DNA from: JAVKSL01 sp039583695
GTDB taxonomy: Bacteria; Actinomycetota; Acidimicrobiia; Acidimicrobiales; JAJPHD01
DNA length: 12,905 nt
Direction: 5' to 3'
NCBI GenBank assembly: GCA_039583695.1
Contig: JAVKSL010000073.1
Coordinates: 1-12,905, forward strand
Both the position numbers and the translations under genes were made by a program. The notes below the pieces were generated by a model that ran no database searches, was not told where the DNA came from, and saw only the letters and a list, made by a program, of their open reading frames with translations. Below, one piece after another: positions 8,167 through 12,905 of the stretch (position 1 is its first letter; each line of letters starts with the position of its first letter).

Positions 8167-9242
8167 AGTGTGCGCACGACGCTGTCGGGCAGGTCGAGGA
8201 CATGGCGGGCGGCATCGGAGGCGCTGGGGTCGCCGCAGGACAGGGCACGGCGGAGGAAGAGGCTGCCGGGTGAGCCCAAAGACCGCAGCGCCACGGCCGC
8301 CTGGCGTCGCACGTCCCACGACGGGTCGCACAGCAGCCCGGCGAGAGCCGAGCTCGCCGGCCAGTGGCCGGCCCTTCCGAGGGCGCGAGCCGCCGCCGAG
8401 CGGACCTCTGGCGAGACGTCCCCAAGCAGGCTGACCAGCACGCCCAGCGCTCGGGCACCGCCGACGGCCCCTGCCAGGCCCCCGGCGAGTGCGCGCACGT
8501 GAGCGACGTCGTCGTGGCACAGGGACACAGCGGCGGAGAGCAGGCGCGGGTCGGGCAGCGCCAGCGCCACCTCCAGGGGCGCCTCGAGGCCCTGCCCGGG
8601 TCTAGTCGACAGCAGGCCGGCCAGTCGCTCGGTGACGGGGCCGCCGATCCGTATCAGCGAGTCCTTCACCGTGAAGCGCGTGGACGCATCGTCGGCGACA
8701 AGCATGCTCACGAGCCGGTCGACCGTCTCCTCGTCGGGATGCCCGGACACCCACTCGGCGGCCTGGGCCCGGACCTCGGGTCGGGGATCGCCGAGCAGGC
8801 CTGGCACGCAGGAGGTTCCACCGCCGAGAAGGGTGAACAACCGAGCACCGTGAAGGCGCCTCCACCAGAGCCGGCTCTTGCAGCGCCTCTCGGCGATCGA
8901 GAGCACCCCGAGGTCGGAGGCGATGGCGGTCAGGCGCTGTCGCCGTGCGCCGGCCAGGCTGGCTCCGATGCCTGCGAGCAGGGCGATGCGCAGCCCCGTC
9001 GGCAACTCCACCAGCACACTGGACCCGACCGTGCCGGCCTCCGGATCCTCCAGCGCCAGCTGCAGCACGACCCGAGCGTGGGTCAGGCGGGCGTCCGTGC
9101 GGCGCCCGGAGATCCCGGACAGGACACCGTGGCCGAAGAACATCGCGAGGCCCACCACCGCGGCCGAGCACTCCGCGGCCACGACACGGACCAACAGGCT
9201 GGACTGGATCACTGCGACGGCCACCTCAGGATTCCAGGGCAC
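8163..9242 (-). CDS. Membrane-anchored HEAT-repeat protein
   Basis: 359 residues from GTG 9242. Residues about 14-43 are hydrophobic and likely a membrane anchor. From about residue 145 on come repeated units of the HEAT/PBS-lyase type: GLLGDPRPEVRAQAAEWVSG, then SLLGDVSPEVRSAAARALG, then GLLCDPSWDVRRQAAVALRSLG, each with the D-P-x-x-x-V-R-x-x-A-A-x-A-L signature, plus more diverged copies. HEAT solenoids are protein-interaction scaffolds. Position between a multi-receiver regulator and a glycan synthase, with four-base overlap into the synthase, suggests it links the two; that is inference. The chosen start overlaps the upstream gene by 17 bases without a clear ribosome-binding site; GTG 9224, just past the upstream stop, is nearly as likely. 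No enzyme motif is seen. Confidence 0.8.
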   Translation of the reverse strand: MPWNPEVAVAVIQSSLLVRVVAAECSAAVVGLAMFFGHGVLSGISGRRTDARLTHARVVLQLALEDPEAGTVGSSVLVELPTGLRIALLAGIGASLAGARRQRLTAIASDLGVLSIAERRCKSRLWWRRLHGARLFTLLGGGTSCVPGLLGDPRPEVRAQAAEWVSGHPDEETVDRLVSMLVADDASTRFTVKDSLIRIGGPVTERLAGLLSTRPGQGLEAPLEVALALPDPRLLSAAVSLCHDDVAHVRALAGGLAGAVGGARALGVLVSLLGDVSPEVRSAAARALGRAGHWPASSALAGLLCDPSWDVRRQAAVALRSLGSPGSLFLRRALSCGDPSASDAARHVLDLPDSVVRTL

Positions 9243-11289
9243 GATGGAGCCGCTTGATCAGCACCGGCACGCTGAACGGTTTCGCCACGTGGTCGAATGC
9301 ACCCAGGTCCAGTGCCTGGAGCACCTCGCTCTCGGAGTCGCGTGCCGTGAGCATGATTACCCGGGTGTGAGCCAGCACTCCGGTCTCGGCCAGGCGGCGC
9401 AGCACCCGCAGGCCGTCGAGGCCGGGAAGGCCCCAGTCGAGGAGCACCGCCCTGGACGAGATCTCCGGATCGGGGCCCTGCAGGGCGGTGGCCGCATCCT
9501 GGCCGTCGTCGAACCATCTTGTCCGGTAACCACGGGTGGTCAGCGCGTGCAGGAGTATGCCCGCAAGAGCCTCGTCGTCCTCTGCCAGCACTACGTCGGC
9601 AGTCGCTCGCTCCGGGTGGTGAGTCGACCTTGTCGCAGGTAGGATCCTGTCCCCGCCGGCCTCCCTGGCCCTGCCAAGGGCCCGACTGGCTACGTGGCAC
9701 AACGACCGCAGGTCGTTGCCGTCGTCGGGGTACTGGGCCACCCCGGCGCTGAACGACGCGCCCAAGGTCCCGCCCCGGCCGTCGGGGAACCTGTGGCGTC
9801 TGAGCTCTTCGAGCACCTCGGCCAGCCGTTGCACGCCGTCACCTCGCGTCATGCCGTGCATCCCCACGCACAGCTCGGCGCCTCCCCAGCGCCCAGCCAC
9901 GTCGTCGCCCAGGAAGAAGCGCAGGAGCAGCTGGCCGAGACGACCGAGTGCCTCGTCCCCCGCCTGGTAGCCGCGCTCGTCGTCGATAGCCTCCACGCGG
10001 TCCGGCTCGACCATGGCCACCGCCACCGGCTGGCCGGAGAGCTTGGCCATGCCGAGAAGGCGCCCCAGCGACTCCTCCGCCGTCCGGCGGTTGGCGAGAC
10101 CGGTGAGCGAGTCCACCTCGGCCAGACGGCGGAGGAGTCGGGAGCGCTCGAGACGGTTCGAGATCCTCGTCGCGAGCTCCGGGCCCAGGACCGGCTTGGC
10201 GACGTAGTCGTCGGCTCCGGCGGCGAAGATCGACTGCACGGTCCCTGCGTCGACGCGAGCGGTGAGGAAAAGCACTGGGAGCCGTTCCCAGCGCGGATCG
10301 GCCCTCACCACCTGGCACAGCTCGACGCCGTTCACGTCGGGCATTTCGACGTCGAGCACCACCAGGTCGGGGGAGGTCTCGGCCAGCGTCTCCCAGAACC
10401 TCAGCGGCTCGCGCAGGGCGACCACGCGCCTTCCGCCGGTCTCCACGATGGCGCCCAGCGCGGCCAGCACCGCCGGGTCGTCGTCCACGACCAGGATCGT
10501 CTCGCCCGATCGAGCGCGGTCGAGGATAGCGGCGACGCAGTCCAGGGCGTCGCGCGGCTGGATCGGCTTCTGGAGGAACCCCCGACCTCCGAGCCTCGCC
10601 GCCTCCACCCGGTCCGTGAACCGGGCTGCCCGCGTGAGGACCACGACGGGCACCGGGGGAGTAGCGGCGTGGAGCTCTCTCATGAGCTTGAAGGCCTCCT
10701 CCGCGCCCGAGCCCGCCGGCACCTCCAGGAGCAGTGCCTCGGGCCGGCGATTCGCGAGGATCTGCCGGGCCTCGCCCACGGTGGTGACCACGCACAGCCC
10801 CAGCCTCCGGGCTGATGCCTCCTGGCGCAGTCCCTCGGCGAGGACTACGTCGTCGTCCACCAGGAGCAGGAAGGGGGCGTCGCCAGCGAGAGGAGCCCAG
10901 GCGGTGACCACTCCCGGTGCCGGGCCCGCTTCCAGGCAGCGCCGCAGGGCTACCACCGCGTCCGACAGGGCGAGGACCGCGGCCGGCTCTGTCGAGGGCA
11001 CCGAGCCCGGGAACTCGAACCAGGTCTCGATGCTGCGGGCGATATCGGACCCTTCGGGCATCCCGAACGTTCCCAGGGAGCCGAGCAGCTTGTGAGCCTC
11101 CGACCGAGCTTGTTCCCGCTGCGCGGCACCGAGCTCACCCGACAGGCAGCTCATCGCCGCAGCCTCGAGCACCGAGACCTGCTCGCCGAGGGGTCCCTTG
11201 AACCGCTGCCACAGAGCGGCGAGGGCCGAGCGAACCGACTGCTCGGGCTGGGTCGCCGGAGCCCGTTCCGGGATCTCGGGGCCCGTCAC
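9226..11289 (-). CDS. HPt-REC-REC-GGDEF(degenerate)-REC response regulator
   Basis: 687 residues. HPt domain (about 10-115) with SEAHKLLGSLGTFG, phosphorylatable His66. REC1 (about 140-260) keeps the LLVDDD pocket and QKP lysine, but the acceptor position reads LLLEVP, Glu189 in place of Asp. REC2 (about 262-382) has VVDDD, Asp313 and AKPV. A GGDEF-type domain (about 388-550) starts with EVDSLTGLANRR, but its signature is GGAEL (469-473), losing the third-position acid, and the upstream inhibitory RxxD is replaced by LGDD. REC3 (about 565-685) has AEDDE, Asp618 and AKPF. GTG 11289 overlaps the previous gene's TGA as GTGA; an open frame continues upstream to 11655 but is only a shadow of that gene. 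The protein is probably a phosphorelay hub rather than an active cyclase, and could still bind GTP or cyclic-di-GMP. Confidence 0.9.
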   Translation of the reverse strand: MTGPEIPERAPATQPEQSVRSALAALWQRFKGPLGEQVSVLEAAAMSCLSGELGAAQREQARSEAHKLLGSLGTFGMPEGSDIARSIETWFEFPGSVPSTEPAAVLALSDAVVALRRCLEAGPAPGVVTAWAPLAGDAPFLLLVDDDVVLAEGLRQEASARRLGLCVVTTVGEARQILANRRPEALLLEVPAGSGAEEAFKLMRELHAATPPVPVVVLTRAARFTDRVEAARLGGRGFLQKPIQPRDALDCVAAILDRARSGETILVVDDDPAVLAALGAIVETGGRRVVALREPLRFWETLAETSPDLVVLDVEMPDVNGVELCQVVRADPRWERLPVLFLTARVDAGTVQSIFAAGADDYVAKPVLGPELATRISNRLERSRLLRRLAEVDSLTGLANRRTAEESLGRLLGMAKLSGQPVAVAMVEPDRVEAIDDERGYQAGDEALGRLGQLLLRFFLGDDVAGRWGGAELCVGMHGMTRGDGVQRLAEVLEELRRHRFPDGRGGTLGASFSAGVAQYPDDGNDLRSLCHVASRALGRAREAGGDRILPATRSTHHPERATADVVLAEDDEALAGILLHALTTRGYRTRWFDDGQDAATALQGPDPEISSRAVLLDWGLPGLDGLRVLRRLAETGVLAHTRVIMLTARDSESEVLQALDLGAFDHVAKPFSVPVLIKRLHRALES

Positions 11290-11663
11290 CGATCCCACCC
11301 GAGGGCAGCCGCCACCCGGTCGGCGAGGCCCATGATTTCGAACGGCTTGGCGATCACCGCCGCGACGGGCAGGTCCGGAACAAAGGCCGCGCCGCCGGGC
11401 CCGGCCTCGGCGGTGAGCATCACTACGGGGATGTGTCCGGTCGCCGGTCCCGCCCTCAGGGTCGCGAGGGTGGCCCTCCCGTCCATGCCGGGCATCATCG
11501 AGTCGAGGAGGATGGCATCGGGCTGGCGGGAGGCTGCGAGCGCCACTCCTTCGGCACCAGAGCCGGCGCTCAGGACCTCCCACCCTCCTACCAGGCCGAG
11601 GCTGGCAGCTGCCAGCTCCCGGATCTGCTGGTCGTCGTCGACGACCAGCACGCACCTGGTCAC
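11286..11663 (-). CDS. Stand-alone receiver-domain response regulator
   Basis: 125 residues forming one receiver domain with no output domain. It has CVLVVDDD (Asp9-Asp11), acceptor Asp54 in LLDSMMPGMDG, Thr84 in VMLTAE and Lys106 in AKPF, so it should accept phosphate from an HPt or kinase. Single-domain receivers of this kind usually work as phosphate shuttles or bind a target directly. I start it at GTG 11663, 8 bases after GGGAG at 11672-11676; the adjacent GTG at 11666 is almost equally good. The longer frame to 11753 has no ribosome-binding site and adds residues outside the receiver fold. It is the first gene of the four-gene operon, and its TGA overlaps the next start by four bases. 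Likely partners are the HPt of the kinase (His1032) and of the next gene (His66). Confidence 0.88.
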   Translation of the reverse strand: MTRCVLVVDDDQQIRELAAASLGLVGGWEVLSAGSGAEGVALAASRQPDAILLDSMMPGMDGRATLATLRAGPATGHIPVVMLTAEAGPGGAAFVPDLPVAAVIAKPFEIMGLADRVAAALGWDR

Positions 11664-11671
11664 CACGAAGG

Positions 11672-11676
11672 CTCCC
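11672..11676 (-). promoter_or_regulatory. Ribosome-binding site that sets the receiver gene's start
   Basis: GGGAG on the minus strand, 5 bases from GTG 11666 and 8 from GTG 11663. It excludes the longer start at 11753 and marks the translational entry point for the whole coupled operon. Confidence 0.6.
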
Positions 11677-12016
11677 TGCTCGGTCAAGGTGTGAGCGCCG
11701 GTCGCCCGATCACCGCCGCTACCAAGCGGCTGTCCCAGCCTACACTCCATCACAACCGCCAGCCAGGCAGTGCGGCGACCTGGGGGCGGCGGCGCCCCAG
11801 GATCGGGCCGGGCGACAGAAGCGCAAGGGAGGTGGTTGCCACGGCCAAAGGATCTGAGCCATATGACATCGTGGTCATCGGCGGGATCCCCCAGTTCAGA
11901 GGGGTTGAAACGGGCCCGGGCACCAAAGACATTCCACGCCGTGCACCGAAGCTCAGGCCGTGTACTTTACTCGGCGCCCTGTAAGCCAGTTCCATGTCCA
12001 GGACAACAAAACTCCT

Positions 12017-12045
12017 TGCTCGGAACCTGTTGGCGCATGATAGTC
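12017..12045 (+). promoter_or_regulatory. Possible sigma-70-type promoter of the HTH gene
   Basis: TTGCTC at 12017-12022 and GATAGT at 12040-12045 are separated by 17 bases, about 50 bases before the GTG start. Match to consensus is moderate and such pairs arise by chance in 430 bases. Confidence 0.3.
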
Positions 12046-12094
12046 CCATGTCTTTGCACGAGAACAGGGAAACACGGGCCAGGGGGGCGTGAGC

Positions 12095-12373
12095 GTGGAG
12101 CCCCTCGCCGTTCCGGTCACCGAGGCCGCTCGTCTCCTCGGCCTGCGCCGAGAGGCCGTGTATCGATGCATCACAGCCGGGCAGCTTCGGGCGGTGGTGC
12201 TGGGCGGCCGCAAGCTCGTTCCCGTGGTGGAGCTGGGGCGGGTCCTCGGAATCGAGCGGGCGTCCGGGCCAACAGTCGAGGATCTCTGTAGGTCCTTGGT
12301 CCAGTTGCTCAGCACGGCAATCGAAGCCGATGCCGCCCCGCCCGCCCTGCGCAGCATCGGCAAAGGCACGTAG
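12095..12373 (+). CDS. Small excisionase/MerR-type HTH DNA-binding protein
   Basis: 92 residues. Residues 6-50 match the HTH_17/excisionase-type winged helix: PVTEAARLLGLRREAVYRCI, then TAGQLRAVVLGGRKLVPVVEL, the usual pattern of a short HTH followed by a turn with G.R.L....EL. The remaining 40 residues (SGPTVEDLCRSLVQLLSTA and on) look helical and may dimerise. Such proteins act as recombination directionality factors or small transcription regulators. I start at GTG 12095 because AGGGGG at 12081-12086 is 8 bases upstream; GTG 12089 would leave only two bases. Its location beside an IS110 copy, with a recombinase remnant about 9.6 kb away, fits mobile-DNA cargo, but a connection is not shown. 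A strong hairpin follows the stop codon at once. Confidence 0.75.
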   Translation: MEPLAVPVTEAARLLGLRREAVYRCITAGQLRAVVLGGRKLVPVVELGRVLGIERASGPTVEDLCRSLVQLLSTAIEADAAPPALRSIGKGT

Positions 12374-12397
12374 CGCCGGACTTCGAAAGCCCGGCGC
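12373..12397 (+). terminator. Strong hairpin directly after the HTH gene
   Basis: GCGCCGG at 12373-12379 pairs perfectly with CCGGCGC at 12391-12397. The loop can add CTT/AAG pairing around CGA. It begins on the last base of the stop codon. No T-run follows, so this would be an actinobacterial-style hairpin terminator rather than a classic one. Confidence 0.5.
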
Positions 12398-12725
12398 AGC
12401 GACTCGGATCGGCTCAGGACATTCATACTGAGTCCAGGTGATCGGCTCTTGCCCGACAGGTCTAGGGTCGATCCTTTGCTGGTGGCCCGCTGAGCTTGCT
12501 TGTTGTTCGATCGAAGCGTCCACGAGGACGACTTCTTGCCTGTTGATCGTGAGCTCGGTGGGTTCGCCACGCCGGAATGGTGCGCCCTGTTGAGAACCCG
12601 GTGACCGGCTCAGACGTTTCGGGCCGGATCCCTGATAGTGAATGTCTGGTGCCCGCCTTTCGAGTCGTGGCGGTCCTCCCCAGCGGTCTGTCTGTGTCGA
12701 TGATCGAGCGAAAGAGGTCTGCTTC
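12398..12725 (+). ncRNA. Hairpin-rich IS110 upstream region, candidate bridge RNA
   Basis: No coding frame is convincing in these 328 bases before the IS110 transposase start. Hairpins seen: 12411-12417 with 12428-12434 (GGCTCAG/CTGAGTC, one G-U). GATCG 12440-12444 with CGATC 12469-12473, enclosing an inner GCCC/GGGT pairing. GAAGCGTCC 12513-12521 with GGACG-A-CTTC 12526-12535 (nine pairs, one bulged A, ACGA loop). GTGG 12558-12561 with CCAC 12567-12570. In the IS110 group (e.g. IS621) the left-end non-coding region encodes a structured bridge RNA whose loops specify target and donor. The location and folding fit, but the element's left terminus is not identified and the first hairpins may belong to flanking DNA. 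Confidence 0.3.
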
Positions 12726-12905
12726 ATGAAGGTCCGGTTGGGTATAGACGTGGCGTGTCGCGCTGCACATCAAGCTTCGTGTGCCGACGAGGCGGGCAAC
12801 GTGATCTGGGCCGGGCACCGGTTCCGGATTTCGCTCCAAGGGGGCGACGGTGGTCATGGTTCCCCCCGAGCAGGCAGCCGACCTGCGTGACTATTTCAAC
12901 AAACA
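12726..12905 (+). pseudogene. IS110-family transposase, deleted and frameshifted, runs off window
   Basis: The ATG at 12726 (AGAGG at 12713-12717, 8 bases upstream) starts a typical actinobacterial IS110 transposase: MKVRLGIDVACRAAHQASCA, with the first catalytic Asp8 of the DEDD RuvC-like domain, continuing to WAGHRFR at about residue 34. Similarity then breaks. From about 12832 the next frame reads RSKGATVVMVPPEQAADLRD and YFNK, a segment that in intact relatives lies several dozen residues further on, just before the KTDRLD-type motif. So an internal deletion has removed the second acidic residue region and put the halves out of frame; the first frame ends at TGA 12888-12890. The rest lies beyond the window. 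A single sequencing indel would not explain the missing segment. Confidence 0.75.

Larger units (their letters stand above)
11667..12094. other. Divergent intergenic region with possible flavoprotein scrap
   Basis: About 430 bases between the operon start and the small HTH gene, with no complete gene. It must carry the operon promoter on the minus strand, but I found no convincing -35/-10 pair there. The plus-strand segment 11832-11886 reads VVATAKGSEPYDIVVIGG, typical of the amino end of FAD/NAD-dependent oxidoreductases (first Rossmann strand plus the start of GxGxxG). It sits after an AAGGGAGG ribosome-binding-like sequence at 11825-11832 and then loses similarity. It may be the 5' scrap of a truncated gene. 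Confidence 0.4.

Noticed and set aside
6266..8458. Long minus-strand open frame of 730 codons across the end of the kinase and the glycosyltransferase
   Set aside because: It is a low-complexity Arg/Gly/Pro/Ser translation antisense or out of frame to two genes with clear catalytic motifs; a high-GC shadow.
8167..8520. Upstream extension of the glycosyltransferase to a 598-residue form
   Set aside because: The extra 118 residues are Arg/Pro-rich and out of frame with HEAT repeats encoded by the same bases; the GTGA overlap at 8163-8166 gives a better start.
11290..11655. Upstream extension of the multi-receiver protein to an 809-residue form
   Set aside because: The extension is an out-of-frame reading of the stand-alone receiver gene; homology begins at the HPt domain after GTG 11289.
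11750..12727. Minus-strand open frame of 325 codons between the operon and the IS110 start
   Set aside because: It covers the plus-strand HTH gene and hairpin-rich non-coding DNA, has no recognisable domain and no ribosome-binding site that I can see.
12462..12857. Minus-strand open frame of 131 codons over the IS110 start
   Set aside because: No family recognised, and it is antisense to clear IS110 transposase coding sequence.
1..12905. CRISPR array, rRNA, tRNA or long tandem repeat
   Set aside because: Reading both strands I found no regularly spaced direct repeats and no RNA gene signature.

Overview
The window is high-GC DNA, with G or C at most third codon positions, frequent GTG starts and many 4-base stop/start overlaps. 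This points to a soil- or water-type actinobacterium (Actinomycetota). I infer that only from codon style and protein flavour; no rRNA or tRNA gene is visible to place it further.

Layout. (1) 1-2450 is mobile or decayed DNA. It holds the 5' end of an ISL3-type transposase gene (107 to about 220), one intact-looking minus-strand gene for an LRAT/NlpC-P60-like membrane protein (295-861), about 1 kb without a convincing gene, and the catalytic half of a tyrosine recombinase (1934-2446). (2) 2488-3426 is a single open frame, but I read it as a chimera: a DksA/TraR-type zinc-finger relic with compensating frameshifts runs straight into an alpha/beta-hydrolase relic that has lost its nucleophile segment. 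(3) 3423-6698 encodes a 1091-residue hybrid sensor kinase (PAS-PAS-GAF-HisKA-HATPase-REC-REC-HPt). (4) Convergent to it, ending 25 bases away, is a tight minus-strand operon from 11663 down to 6724: a stand-alone receiver, an HPt-REC-REC-GGDEF-REC protein, a membrane-anchored HEAT-repeat protein and a processive family-2 glycosyltransferase. (5) 11667-12905 holds an upstream region with a possible flavoprotein 5' scrap, a small excisionase/MerR-type HTH gene (12095-12373), a strong hairpin, a hairpin-rich stretch, and the start of an IS110-family transposase gene that carries an internal deletion and frameshift and runs off the window.

How it fits together. The central 8.3 kb looks like a self-contained signalling and surface-polysaccharide module. 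The hybrid kinase can pass phosphate through two receivers and an HPt. The operon supplies four further receivers, a second HPt and a cyclic-di-GMP-type domain whose signature is GGAEL, so it is probably not a working cyclase. The end point is a membrane glycan synthase joined by translational coupling to a HEAT-repeat scaffold. No DNA-binding output domain is present in the module, so control is more likely by protein contact at the membrane than by transcription. That is inference from gene order and domains. Mobile-element debris lies on both sides.
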